A stretch of DNA of 64,000 bases from an uncultured Clostridium sp. (GTDB lineage Bacteria > Bacillota > Clostridia > Clostridiales > Clostridiaceae), in assembly GCF_947036855.1 (NCBI RefSeq), contig NZ_CAMQRY010000001.1, forward strand, positions 44,151 to 108,150, given 5' to 3'. Positions 43,175 through 51,455 of this stretch are shown here, one piece after another. The translations under genes were made by a program, and so were the position numbers. The notes under the pieces were generated by a model. That model did not search any database. It saw only the letters and a program-made list of their open reading frames with translations, and had not been told where the DNA came from. Positions within the stretch are counted from its first letter, which is position 1, and each line of letters starts with the position of its first letter.

Positions 43175-44059
43175 GTGGAGAAAATTTTAAGACTTTTACC
43201 AAAGAGTATAGCTAGCATGATAAGTGAACTAAATAAAAAAAATACTATAGAAGAAATTCGTATAGGCATAGGGAAGAAATTAAGGATTATAGAAAATGGA
43301 AATGAAATAGTAAAACCTTATGTAGCAACAAGTGAGGATATAAAGGGAATAGTTCAAAAAATAAGTAATTATTCATTATATGCCATTGAGGATGAAATAA
43401 GACAGGGATATATAACTGTTGATGGAGGACATAGAGTTGGTATTGCGGGACAGTGTATTATGCAAGGAAACTCAGTAAAAACAATAAAGCACATAAGTTC
43501 ACTTAACATAAGAATTGCTAGAGAAGTAATAGGCTCTTCTGATAAAGTTATGAGGCATATTATAAGTGGTGAGAGAGTTAATAATACTCTTATAATATCT
43601 CCTCCACGTTGTGGAAAAACTACAATACTTAGAGATATAAGCAGAAATTTATCAAGTGGTTATTCAAAGCTTGGACTTAAAGGAAAAAGAGTTGTGATAA
43701 TTGATGAGAGAAGTGAAATAGCATCATGTTACAGAGGTGTTCCACAGATGGATGTTGGTGATAGAACGGATGTATATGATAACTGTAAAAAAGAAGAAGG
43801 GTTAATTATGGCAATAAGAACCATGTCACCTGAAGTTATAATTTGTGATGAAATTGGTAGTGATAAAGATATTGAAGGGATAATTTCAGCATATAATTCG
43901 GGAGTAAATGTTATATGTACTTTGCATGGAAATAGTGTAGATGATTTATATAACAGAGAAGTTTTTAGAGAAGTTTTAAAACAAAAACTTATAAAGAAAG
44001 TAATTGTTTTAAGTGCTAAAAATGGAGCTGGAAGTATAGAAGAGGTCTATGATGTCTGA
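43175..44059 (+). CDS. spoIIIAA: Stage III sporulation protein AA (ATPase)
   Basis: 294 aa from GTG 43175 with GAGGAGGG upstream. Secretion-ATPase fold: Walker A SPPRCGKTTILRDISRNLSSG (about residue 147), VVIIDERSEIASCYRGVPQMDVGDRTDVYDNC, and the late ATPase motif VIICDEIGSDKDIEGI. It powers the SpoIIIA-SpoIIQ channel between mother cell and forespore and is needed for sigma-G activity. First of eight tightly spaced genes spoIIIAA-AH. In Bacillus the operon is under sigma-E; I could not find a convincing full sigma-E promoter here. Confidence 0.97.
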   Translation: MEKILRLLPKSIASMISELNKKNTIEEIRIGIGKKLRIIENGNEIVKPYVATSEDIKGIVQKISNYSLYAIEDEIRQGYITVDGGHRVGIAGQCIMQGNSVKTIKHISSLNIRIAREVIGSSDKVMRHIISGERVNNTLIISPPRCGKTTILRDISRNLSSGYSKLGLKGKRVVIIDERSEIASCYRGVPQMDVGDRTDVYDNCKKEEGLIMAIRTMSPEVIICDEIGSDKDIEGIISAYNSGVNVICTLHGNSVDDLYNREVFREVLKQKLIKKVIVLSAKNGAGSIEEVYDV

Positions 44060-44072
44060 TTTGGAGGGATAA

Positions 44073-44591
44073 ATGTTTAAAATAATAATATTAGTAGCGA
44101 TTGTACTTATTTGTTCGCTTATAGGTTATGTATACGGTGAAAGTTTTAAGGAGAGATATTTAGAACTTTCAGAACTTATGAGAAATCTTATAGATATGGA
44201 GAATGAGATAGTATATTCATACAGACCACTACCAGTTGTTTTAGAAATGGTAGGAAGAAAGTCAGATGGAGTTGTAGCAGATATATTTTTAGATACAGCG
44301 AGTCTTTTAGAAAATGGAGAAATGGATGATATAAAAACCGCATTTTCAATTTCTTTAAATAATCAAAAAGAGCAAATTGCAATGACAAAAGAAGATTTTG
44401 ATATAATTTTAGATTTATCAAAATCACTTGGGGACACAGATATTTTAGGGCAGGAACATATATTTGCTTTAGCTAAAGAAAAGCTTTCAAAAAGGGTAAA
44501 CATTGCAGAAAAAGAGTATTCAGATAGCTGTAAAATGTATAAATACTTAGGTGTTAGTGTTGGGCTTATGATAGCTATTTTCTTAATATAG
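44073..44591 (+). CDS. spoIIIAB: Stage III sporulation protein AB
   Basis: 172 aa: N-terminal membrane helix (IIILVAIVLICSLIGYVYG), helical cytoplasmic GspF-like domain (ERYLELSELMRNLIDMENEIVYSYRPLPVVLEMVG) and a C-terminal helix (YLGVSVGLMIAIFLI). It is the SpoIIIAA partner, analogous to the GspF platform protein. GGAGGG lies 5 nt from the ATG. 13 nt separate it from spoIIIAA, and spoIIIAC follows after 21 nt. Confidence 0.95.
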   Translation: MFKIIILVAIVLICSLIGYVYGESFKERYLELSELMRNLIDMENEIVYSYRPLPVVLEMVGRKSDGVVADIFLDTASLLENGEMDDIKTAFSISLNNQKEQIAMTKEDFDIILDLSKSLGDTDILGQEHIFALAKEKLSKRVNIAEKEYSDSCKMYKYLGVSVGLMIAIFLI

Positions 44592-44612
44592 ATAGAATGG
44601 GAGGAAGAAGAT

Positions 44613-44807
44613 ATGGATTTAAGTTTAATTTTTAAACTTGCTGGTGTTGGAGTGCTTTTATTTATAGTTGATGAAATTTTAAAAATATGCGACAAAGGCA
44701 ATTATGCAAAGGGTGTAAATATAGTGGCAATAATAATAATGCTTGGTCTTATAGTAAATGAAATAGCAGGTTTATTAAATGAAGTAAAAACTATATTTAT
44801 GTTTTAG
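44613..44807 (+). CDS. spoIIIAC: Stage III sporulation protein AC
   Basis: 64 aa with two membrane helices (LIFKLAGVGVLLFIVDEILKI and VNIVAIIIMLGLIVNEIAGLL). Length and the LKICDKGNYAK connector are typical of SpoIIIAC, a small integral component of the SpoIIIA channel related to the first half of SpoIIIAD. GGGAGGAAG precedes the ATG. Identification rests on size, helices and operon position, all concordant. Confidence 0.95.
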   Translation: MDLSLIFKLAGVGVLLFIVDEILKICDKGNYAKGVNIVAIIIMLGLIVNEIAGLLNEVKTIFMF

Positions 44808-44816
44808 GAGAAGATT

Positions 44817-45206
44817 ATGGAATTTATTATTAAAGTAAGTGCTTTAGCAATAGCTGCAAGTTGTATTCTGATAATTATATGTAATATACACAAAAATACA
44901 GGTTCGATGATTAAAATATTAGTTATTACAATGATAGTTGCTTTATTTTTACCATATATAGGTCAAATAATAAACTTTATAAAAGATATGGCAAATACAG
45001 CAGGTATAGATAGTTTATATATAGAAATTGTTATGAAAATAATTGGAATTTCATATGTAGCAACATTTTGTGGTTCTATATGTGATAGCCTTGGAATGGG
45101 TGATATTGGAAAAAATGTAGCTGTTGCAGCAAAAATAATGATACTTTTTTTAGCAATCCCAATACTTACAGGTGTATTAAATTCAATTTTAAGCATATTG
45201 AGGTGA
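44817..45206 (+). CDS. spoIIIAD: Stage III sporulation protein AD
   Basis: 129 aa with about four membrane helices: ALAIAASCILIIICNIH, ILVITMIVALFLPYIGQIINFI, IEIVMKIIGISYVATFCGSICDSLG and AKIMILFLAIPILTGVLNSIL. The FCGSICDSLGMGDIGKNVAVAAKI segment is characteristic. A paralogue of SpoIIIAC with an added C-terminal half; both are SpoIIIA channel membrane subunits. AGGAG lies before the ATG and spoIIIAE starts 3 nt after its stop. Confidence 0.96.
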   Translation: MEFIIKVSALAIAASCILIIICNIHKNTGSMIKILVITMIVALFLPYIGQIINFIKDMANTAGIDSLYIEIVMKIIGISYVATFCGSICDSLGMGDIGKNVAVAAKIMILFLAIPILTGVLNSILSILR

Positions 45207-45209
45207 TTT

Positions 45210-46397
45210 ATGGATAAGAAACTCGTAAGGTTTATTTTAAGTTTTTTTATTATGTTTAGTGGATTTAGTGTTATATGCCTTGCTAATGATACTGAGCTAA
45301 AAGATAGTTTTGAAAGTACAAAACAGGAACTTGAAACAGATGTGAGTATAGAAAAGTTTTATGAATATATAAATAATATGAATTCTGAAGTTGAAATGCT
45401 AGAGGGGATGAGTGCAAAAGAATATGTTGAAAAGTTTTTAGAAACTGGAGAATCACCTGTAGAAATATCTAAAGTTTTAAAAGGTGTTGTATCATTTTTC
45501 TTTAAAGAATTACTCGTGATGTTAAAACTTCTTACAGCTTTTATAGTAATAGCACTTTTAAGTTCTTTGCTTGAATGTTTACAAGATGCTTTTGATAATG
45601 AAACAGTTTCAAAAGTTGCATTTTTTGCATGTTATGCACTTGCAGTAATGCTACTTACTTCAACATTTTTATTAGGGCTTGGAATAGCTAAAGATGTAAT
45701 AAATAATTTAGTCGGTTTTATGGGTGCTCTAATGCCTGTTTTAATATTTTTATTATCTACGGCAGGTGGGATTACTTCAGCAGTTACAATGGATCCAATA
45801 GTTATTTTACTTGTGTCAATTGTACCAAAGATATATATAGATTTTATATTCCCTTTAATACTTATAAAGTTTGCACTAGAGTTTGTAAATAATTTATCGG
45901 ATGATATAAATCTTGATAAAATGTGTGATTTTTTTAAGTATATAGCAGCATGGTCACAAGGGATTTTACTGACAGTATTTGTTGGGATTATGGCAATTAG
46001 AGGGATAAGTGCAAATACAATTGATGCTGTAACTCTTAAAACAGCAAAGTTTGCAGTTGATAATTTTATACCAGTTGTAGGTAAATCTTTTTCAGATGCA
46101 ATTACAACAGTAGCAGGGTACTCTTTAGTATTAAAAAATGCGATAAGTTCTGTTGGACTTGTAGCAATAATAGGAATGATGTTATACCCAGTTATAAAAA
46201 TTGCAATGATGATTTTTAGTTGTAGATTAACAGAAGCACTTGTACAACAAGTTGCAAATAAAAAGCTTGTAGGTGCTATAGAATCACTAGGTGATGCTAT
46301 GACTATGGTATTTGCATGTATTGCAAGTATAAGTATTATGTTTTTTATAGTAATAGCAATAATGTCTTCAGCAGGTGGATTTGTAGTAGGAGGATAA
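45210..46397 (+). CDS. spoIIIAE: Stage III sporulation protein AE
   Basis: 395 aa with a signal peptide (FILSFFIMFSGFSVICLA), an extracytoplasmic acidic region, then about seven or eight membrane helices with family motifs LSSLLECLQDAFDNETVSKVAFFACY, FMGALMPVLIFLLSTAGG and AADNF-like AVDNFIPVVGKSFSDAITT. It is the largest membrane subunit of the SpoIIIA complex, with distant similarity to permeases. AGGTG before the ATG. spoIIIAF starts 1 nt after its stop. Confidence 0.97.
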   Translation: MDKKLVRFILSFFIMFSGFSVICLANDTELKDSFESTKQELETDVSIEKFYEYINNMNSEVEMLEGMSAKEYVEKFLETGESPVEISKVLKGVVSFFFKELLVMLKLLTAFIVIALLSSLLECLQDAFDNETVSKVAFFACYALAVMLLTSTFLLGLGIAKDVINNLVGFMGALMPVLIFLLSTAGGITSAVTMDPIVILLVSIVPKIYIDFIFPLILIKFALEFVNNLSDDINLDKMCDFFKYIAAWSQGILLTVFVGIMAIRGISANTIDAVTLKTAKFAVDNFIPVVGKSFSDAITTVAGYSLVLKNAISSVGLVAIIGMMLYPVIKIAMMIFSCRLTEALVQQVANKKLVGAIESLGDAMTMVFACIASISIMFFIVIAIMSSAGGFVVGG

Positions 46398-46398
46398 G

Positions 46399-46962
46399 AT
46401 GGAGTATTTAAAGAGTTTTGCTATAACACTAACTAGCATGTGCGTGTTTATAGTGGCAGTAGAAATGATACTGCCGGAAAATAAAATAAAAAGCCATCAA
46501 AAGTTTGTTTTATCTTTAATAATATTATCCGTAATGTTAACTCCTATAGTAAAACTTCTAGGTGGAAATACAAACGATATTGCAAGAAAGATAGAAAATG
46601 CTATTGATAATGAGCTTACAGTAAGCTTACAGGAAAGCTTTTATGAAAAAGAAAGTAGCACATCATTTGTTGTAGAAAGACTAGAAGATGAGTGCAAAAA
46701 TCTTTTAGAGAAAGAATTTACAGAATATAAGTTTAAGGTGAAAATGGATGCAAAAATGAATTTAGATACTTTTAATACTGATTTTAATAGTGTGAAGGTA
46801 AGTGTTAGTAAAAGAGATAAATCAAAGATTGATAAAGTTGAGAAAGTGCAAATTGGTGATGTGATTAAAGAAATAGAAAGTGAATTATCAAAAAAAATAA
46901 AGTCATTTATGGGTAAAACCCTTGAAATAGATGAAAAAATAATAAGTGTTTTGGAGGGATAG
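46399..46962 (+). CDS. spoIIIAF: Stage III sporulation protein AF
   Basis: 187 aa: two N-terminal membrane helices (FAITLTSMCVFIVAVEMILP and FVLSLIILSVMLTPIVKLL) and a soluble alpha/beta ring-building domain (LEKEFTEYKFKVKMDAKMNL, FNSVKVSVSKRDKSKIDKVEKVQIGDVI). In the family this soluble part has an EscJ/PrgK-like fold. It starts 1 nt after spoIIIAE. A long opposite-strand ORF overlapping here (46641-47528) is a shadow. Confidence 0.94.
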   Translation: MEYLKSFAITLTSMCVFIVAVEMILPENKIKSHQKFVLSLIILSVMLTPIVKLLGGNTNDIARKIENAIDNELTVSLQESFYEKESSTSFVVERLEDECKNLLEKEFTEYKFKVKMDAKMNLDTFNTDFNSVKVSVSKRDKSKIDKVEKVQIGDVIKEIESELSKKIKSFMGKTLEIDEKIISVLEG

Positions 46963-46965
46963 TGC

Positions 46966-47574
46966 TTGGAGGATAATAAAATTGAAATAATACTTGGGAA
47001 ACTTAAAAAAAATAAAAAAGTAGGACCATTATTAATTATACTTTTAGTTCTAATAATAATAGGTTTTGGATTGTCATATTTAGGAGACATAAATAATATA
47101 TCTAAGAAGGAAGAGGGAAAAGTTACTATTTTAAATGGTGATGAAGATGCAAGTATACCAACAATTGACCATGAGTATGAAGAAAAGCAAAGAACAGACC
47201 TGAGCAAGATATTAAGCAAAATAGAGGGTGTTGGGAATGTAGAAGTTATGCTTAGATTTGGTGGAAGTGAGATAAAAGTACCAGCAACAGATAATAATAA
47301 TAAACAGAGCACAACAGAAGAAACTGATAGCGAAGGTGGAAAAAGAGTTAATACAGAGGCTTTAGATGATGATAAAGTGGTGATGAAAAATGATGAAGAT
47401 GGAAATTCACCATATATATTAGAAACTAAGAAACCAGAGGTTACAGGAGTTATGATAGTTGCACAGGGGGCACAAGATAGCAAGGTTAAATATGAAATAA
47501 GTAAAGCAGTTGCTAGTTTGTATGACATAAGTTTAGAAGATGTAAGTATTTTTCCAATGGAAGAATCAAAATAA
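46966..47574 (+). CDS. spoIIIAG: Stage III sporulation protein AG
   Basis: 202 aa from TTG 46966 (GGAGGG 8 nt upstream). One membrane helix (GPLLIILLVLIIIGFGLSYLG), an acidic linker (DHEYEEKQRTDLSKIL) and the ring-building domain (IEGVGNVEVMLRFGGSEIKVPA, ITGVMIVAQGAQDSKVKYEISKAVASLYDI) split by an Asn/Glu-rich insert. SpoIIIAG forms the large extracytoplasmic ring of the channel in the intermembrane space. 3 nt after spoIIIAF. Confidence 0.96.
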   Translation: MEDNKIEIILGKLKKNKKVGPLLIILLVLIIIGFGLSYLGDINNISKKEEGKVTILNGDEDASIPTIDHEYEEKQRTDLSKILSKIEGVGNVEVMLRFGGSEIKVPATDNNNKQSTTEETDSEGGKRVNTEALDDDKVVMKNDEDGNSPYILETKKPEVTGVMIVAQGAQDSKVKYEISKAVASLYDISLEDVSIFPMEESK

Positions 47575-47597
47575 ATTAAATTTACGGGGGTATTTAT

Positions 47598-48119
47598 ATG
47601 AATTACAAAGGTATTAACAGCAAACAGGCAATGATATTAACTTCATTGTTAGTATTATTATTAGGAGTAGGAGTTCTAGCACATAATGTAAACACAAAAC
47701 TTGAAAATGGTGATCTTGCATTAACTATGAAAGAGCAAGGTAAGGAAGAAGAAGTTAAAAAAGAAGAAACTAAATCAGATGGAAATTATTTTTATGAAAC
47801 AAGAAGTGTAAGAGAGCAAGAAGATGAAAAAGCTATAGAAACTTTAAAAGCAATAATTGCAGATGAAAATACATCAAAGGATCAAAAAGATTCAGCAACA
47901 GAAAATCTAACAGATAAAACAACTAATAGAGATTTAGAAAGCAGAATAGAGCTTGAGGTTAAAAGTAAGGGATATAAAGATGCAATTTGTTTTCTTGATG
48001 GAGAAAAAGCTAGAGTAGTTGTTGCAGAAGAGAAGTTAACAGAAGAAAAAGTTTTAGAGATTCAAGATATTGTTAAAAAGGTTGCACAAGTTTATGATGT
48101 TCAAATAGAAGCTAAATAA
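47598..48119 (+). CDS. spoIIIAH: Stage III sporulation protein AH
   Basis: 173 aa: one N-terminal membrane helix (AMILTSLLVLLLGVGVLAHNV), a Lys/Glu-rich linker, then the ring-building domain (YFYETRSVREQEDEKAIETLKAIIADENTSKDQKDSATENL, KGYKDAICFLDGEKARVVVAEEKLTEEKVLEIQDIV). SpoIIIAH interacts directly with forespore SpoIIQ across the intermembrane space. It ends the operon. accB and accC, which follow in Bacillus, are absent; an Asp23 gene with its own promoter is next. Confidence 0.96.
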   Translation: MNYKGINSKQAMILTSLLVLLLGVGVLAHNVNTKLENGDLALTMKEQGKEEEVKKEETKSDGNYFYETRSVREQEDEKAIETLKAIIADENTSKDQKDSATENLTDKTTNRDLESRIELEVKSKGYKDAICFLDGEKARVVVAEEKLTEEKVLEIQDIVKKVAQVYDVQIEAK

Positions 48120-48123
48120 GTAA

Positions 48124-48152
48124 TTGTATTGTAATAGCAAATTTGATATAAT
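48124..48152 (+). promoter_or_regulatory. Sigma-A-type promoter for the Asp23 gene
   Basis: TTGTAT - 17 bp - TATAAT immediately after spoIIIAH and 55 bp before the Asp23 start. Confidence 0.72.
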
Positions 48153-48207
48153 GTAGCTATAATTAACAAGTTTTAGAATTAAAACTAGGGTAGGAGGGTT
48201 CACTTTT

Positions 48208-48591
48208 ATGGATCAAATGGATAAAGAGAATAATAACCTCGGAATAGTTAAAATTTCTGATGAGGTAATAGGAGTTATATCAGCTATTGCAGCTTCTGAA
48301 ATAGATGGGATTGTTGATGCAGATACAAAAAGCTTAGCAAACAAGTTAAAAGGAAAAAAACATATTGGGAAATCTGTTAAAGTAAATATGGAAGCAGATG
48401 CAGCAGTAATAGAAATTGCCGTTGTTGTAAAATATGGAATAAATATTCCTGAAACTGTAATGCAAGTGCAAGAAAACATCAAGAGAACTGTTGAAGCAAT
48501 TACAGGACTTAGTATTAAGGCTGTAAATGTAGTAGTACAAAACATAATTATTTCAAAGAATGAAGAAGAGAATGAAATTAAAGAGAGATAA
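48208..48591 (+). CDS. Asp23/Gls24 family protein (YqhY-like)
   Basis: 127 aa cytoplasmic protein. The N-terminal GIVKISDEVIGVISAIAASEIDGIVD and the central VKVNMEADAAVIEIAVVVKYGINIPETVMQVQENIKRTVEAITGLSIKAVNVVVQNI are diagnostic of Asp23. The Bacillus homologue YqhY sits at the same place, after the acc genes and before nusB, and influences acetyl-CoA carboxylase activity; here the acc genes are missing. It has its own promoter and terminator. Confidence 0.93.
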   Translation: MDQMDKENNNLGIVKISDEVIGVISAIAASEIDGIVDADTKSLANKLKGKKHIGKSVKVNMEADAAVIEIAVVVKYGINIPETVMQVQENIKRTVEAITGLSIKAVNVVVQNIIISKNEEENEIKER

Positions 48592-48594
48592 AAG

Positions 48595-48625
48595 ACACCC
48601 TCTGTGTTGCAGAGGGTGTTTGCTT
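48595..48625 (+). terminator. Intrinsic terminator after the Asp23 gene
   Basis: Perfect 10-bp GC-rich stem ACACCCTCTG / CAGAGGGTGT, 5-nt loop, TTGCTTG tail. Confidence 0.88.
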
Positions 48626-48626
48626 G

Positions 48627-48656
48627 TTGACAAAATAGGGTAAGATAATATATAAC
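48627..48656 (+). promoter_or_regulatory. Promoter of the nusB-recN operon
   Basis: TTGACA (perfect -35) - 18 bp - TATAAC directly after the Asp23 terminator, 48 bp before nusB. Confidence 0.7.
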
Positions 48657-48704
48657 TAACTAAGATATAGTTAAAAAGCAAGATAAAAACTTAGGAGGAC
48701 AATT

Positions 48705-49166
48705 ATGAATAGAAAGAAATCAAGAGAGTACTTAATGCAATTAATTTACCAAATGGATATAACAAAGGATAGTGCAGGTGATGTATTTGATACATTCATG
48801 GAAAATGAAGATATAGAGAAAAAAGGTATAGATTTATCATACATAAAAACTTGTTTAATAGGAATAATGAGAGATAAAGAATTAATAGATTCTAAAATAG
48901 AGAGTAAATTAGTTAATTGGAAGCTTAGCAGAATATCAAAAGTTAATATTGCAATAGCTAGATTATCTGTATTTGAGATGTTCTTCTATAAAGAAGATGA
49001 TATTCCAGCAAAAGTTTCAATAAACGAAGCAATAGAGCTTTGTAAAGAATTCTCTGATGAAAAATCAGTAGCATTTATAAATGGATTATTAGATAAGGTT
49101 TATAAAGCAGAAGATATGGATGATACAGAGATAGAAGAAGAGGTTGTAGCAGAAATAGTAGAATAA
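48705..49166 (+). CDS. nusB: Transcription antitermination factor NusB
   Basis: 153 aa all-helical. Family motifs: REYLMQLIYQMDI at the N-terminus, WKLSRISKVNIAIARLSVFEMFFY, and PAKVSINEAIELCKEFSDEKSVAFINGLLDKV. NusB with NusE (S10) binds boxA in rRNA leaders and promotes antitermination. It has an acidic C-terminal tail (DTEIEEEVVAEIVE). First gene of a ten-gene run to recN with gaps mostly under 30 nt. AGGAGG lies before the ATG. Confidence 0.96.
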   Translation: MNRKKSREYLMQLIYQMDITKDSAGDVFDTFMENEDIEKKGIDLSYIKTCLIGIMRDKELIDSKIESKLVNWKLSRISKVNIAIARLSVFEMFFYKEDDIPAKVSINEAIELCKEFSDEKSVAFINGLLDKVYKAEDMDDTEIEEEVVAEIVE

Positions 49167-49189
49167 TTTAATGGTTAGGAGAATGGTAT

Positions 49190-50026
49190 ATGGGGGCAAT
49201 AATCGATGGTAAAAAAGTATCAGAAGATATAAAGTCTGATATAAGGGTATTTGTAAATGGGAGAAAAGAAAGTGGTAAATCAGTTCCAAAGATAGCATCT
49301 ATATTAGTAGGTGAAGATGGTGGATCTATTTATTATCAAAACTTTCAAGAGAAAATAGCATTAGATTTAGGTATAGAGTTTGAAAAAGTGAGATTTTCAA
49401 ATGATATAAAGCAAAGTGAGTTAGAAGAAACAATAAATAAATTAAACAAAAGTGAAGAGGTAGATGGAATAATGTTATTATTACCTCTTCCTTTACATAT
49501 TGATGAAGCATATATAACAGGCCTTATTAGTACGGAAAAAGATATTGATTGTTTATCAGAGAGTACAGTAGGACAGTTTTATAAAGGTGAAGATAGTTAT
49601 AAACCTTGTACACCATATAGTGTAATAACTCTGTTAAAGAGTTATAATATAAAACTTGAATCAGCAAATGTTGTTATTATTGGTAGAAGCAATATTGTAG
49701 GAAAACCTCTTGCTCAAATGTTTTTAAATGAAAATGCAACTGTTACAATATGCCATTCTAAAACTAAAGATATAAAAGAAATTACAAAAAGGGCTGATAT
49801 AGTAGTTGTTGCTATAGGAAGACCTAAATTTGTAGATAGTTCATATATTAGTAAAAATACAGTGGTAATAGATGTTGGAACAACTAAATTTGAAGGTAAA
49901 ATTACTGGAGATGTAGATTTTGAAGATGTTAAAGATATAGCTAGCTATATAACACCAGTACCTGGTGGGGTTGGAGCTTTAACAACAACATTATTATTTA
50001 AAAATCTTTGCGAGGGAATGAGATAA
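49190..50026 (+). CDS. folD: Methylene-THF dehydrogenase / methenyl-THF cyclohydrolase FolD
   Basis: 278 aa. Motifs: PKIASILVGEDGGSIYYQNFQEKIA (with the catalytic Tyr/Lys region), DGIMLLLPLPLHID, KDIDCLSE, PCTPYSVITLLKSY, the dinucleotide site VIIGRSNIVGKPLAQMFLNENATVTICHSKT and the closing PVPGGVGALTTTLL. It interconverts methylene-, methenyl- and formyl-THF with NADP(H). It sits with xseA in an order shared with Bacillus. xseA starts at the base after its stop. Confidence 0.97.
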   Translation: MGAIIDGKKVSEDIKSDIRVFVNGRKESGKSVPKIASILVGEDGGSIYYQNFQEKIALDLGIEFEKVRFSNDIKQSELEETINKLNKSEEVDGIMLLLPLPLHIDEAYITGLISTEKDIDCLSESTVGQFYKGEDSYKPCTPYSVITLLKSYNIKLESANVVIIGRSNIVGKPLAQMFLNENATVTICHSKTKDIKEITKRADIVVVAIGRPKFVDSSYISKNTVVIDVGTTKFEGKITGDVDFEDVKDIASYITPVPGGVGALTTTLLFKNLCEGMR

Positions 50027-51226
50027 ATGAAATTAAAAACTTTAACAGTATCAGAAGTAAATAATTATTTAAAAAGGATTGTTGATAATGACTTTATAAT
50101 GAATAATTTATCTGTTAAAGGTGAAGTATCTAACTTGAAGTTTCATTCAAGTGGTCATATATATTTTTCATTAAAAGATGGAGAAAGTAAAATTAACTGC
50201 GTTATGTTCAAAAGTGACGCAGTTAATTTGAATTTCCCACTAGAAAATGGAATGGAAGTAGGTATAAGAGCTAGGCTTTCATTGTACATAAAAGAAGGGA
50301 ATTATCAACTTTATTGTAGAGAAATTTCGAATCTTGGAATTGGAGAGCTTTTTGAAAAGTTTGAAAAAATGAAAAAAGAACTTAAAGAAGAAGGTCTTTT
50401 TGAAACAGGATATAAAAGAAAAATACCAGAGTTTCCAAGGCGTATAGGAGTTATAACATCTCCAACTGGGGCAGCGGTAAGAGATATCATACAAGTTATA
50501 AGGCGAAGAAATAGTTTGGTTGATATAGTAGTATATCCAGCAAAAGTTCAAGGTCTTGCAGCTGAAAAAACATTAATTGATGGTATGCAGTACTTTAATA
50601 ATAAAGATAATGTTGATACTATAATAATAGGACGTGGTGGTGGATCAATAGAAGAACTTTGGGCTTTTAATGATAAAGAACTTGCTTATGAAATATTTAA
50701 TAGTAAAATACCAACAATATCAGCAGTAGGCCATGAAACAGATTTTACTATAGCTGACTTTGTATGTGATATAAGAGCTTCTACACCATCTGTAGCTGCA
50801 GAGCTTAGTGTTAAAGTCATTAGTGAGGAAAAATCTAAAATAGATGGTCTAAAAAGTATTTTAGAGAGAAATATACAAAGAATTATAGAAATAGAAAGTA
50901 TGAATCTTACACATATATCTAAAGTTCTTGAAGCGAATCATCCAAGTAGGGTGGTTGAGCTTGAAAGAAAAAAAATAAATGGTATAGAAAAAGAACTTCA
51001 AAAACTTATAAAATCTAAAATAGAGAAAGAAAAGGAAAAGATAAATACTTGTAATAAATTACTAAGTAGCATGAATCCTTTAAACGTTTTAGATAGAGGT
51101 TTTTCAATAGTAAGTAATAAGAAAGGAACTGTTCTAAACAGTGTTTCCGACCTTTCAAAAACTACTGAGATTAACATAAAAATGAGTGATGGAGAAGCAA
51201 AAGGATTATTTGAATTTTTGGAATAG
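50027..51226 (+). CDS. xseA: Exodeoxyribonuclease VII large subunit
   Basis: 399 aa. N-terminal OB fold (LTVSEVNNYLKRIVDNDFIMNNLSVKGEVSNLKFHSSGHIYFSLKD), catalytic domain (RIGVITSPTGAAVRDIIQVIRRRNSLVDIVVYPAKVQG, IGRGGGSIEELWAFNDKELAYEI, AVGHETDFTIADFVCDIRASTPSVAAELSV) and a helical coiled-coil C-terminus. With XseB it degrades single-stranded DNA. No intergenic space separates it from folD. The xseB start lies 10 nt after its stop. Confidence 0.97.
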   Translation: MKLKTLTVSEVNNYLKRIVDNDFIMNNLSVKGEVSNLKFHSSGHIYFSLKDGESKINCVMFKSDAVNLNFPLENGMEVGIRARLSLYIKEGNYQLYCREISNLGIGELFEKFEKMKKELKEEGLFETGYKRKIPEFPRRIGVITSPTGAAVRDIIQVIRRRNSLVDIVVYPAKVQGLAAEKTLIDGMQYFNNKDNVDTIIIGRGGGSIEELWAFNDKELAYEIFNSKIPTISAVGHETDFTIADFVCDIRASTPSVAAELSVKVISEEKSKIDGLKSILERNIQRIIEIESMNLTHISKVLEANHPSRVVELERKKINGIEKELQKLIKSKIEKEKEKINTCNKLLSSMNPLNVLDRGFSIVSNKKGTVLNSVSDLSKTTEINIKMSDGEAKGLFEFLE

Positions 51227-51236
51227 AGGTGATTTG

Positions 51237-51455
51237 ATGGCTAGAAAAATAGATAGTTATGAAGAAACTTATGACAAATTAGAAGATATAATAAATAATA
51301 TGGAAAATGGAGAAGCTTCACTTGATGAATCTATAAAGAATTATGAAGAAGGAGTAAAACTTTTAAATAAATTATATAAAAAGTTGAATTCTGTAGAAGG
51401 AAAAATTAAAATAGTAAATAATGGAGTAGAACAAAACTTTGGAGGAGAAGAGTAA
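51237..51455 (+). CDS. xseB: Exodeoxyribonuclease VII small subunit
   Basis: 72 aa from ATG 51237, preceded by GAGGTG; the track start 51186 lies inside xseA. The sequence YEETYDKLEDIINNMENGEASLDESIKNYEEGVKLLNKLYKKLNSVEGKI is the two-helix XseB signature. Several copies coat the XseA coiled coil. Its stop overlaps the ispA start (TAATG). Confidence 0.96.
   Translation: MARKIDSYEETYDKLEDIINNMENGEASLDESIKNYEEGVKLLNKLYKKLNSVEGKIKIVNNGVEQNFGGEE

Noticed and set aside
46641-47528. 295-aa minus-strand ORF across spoIIIAF/AG
   Set aside because: It is a shadow of two well-supported sporulation genes: Ser/Leu/Ile-rich composition, no ribosome site and no recognisable motif.
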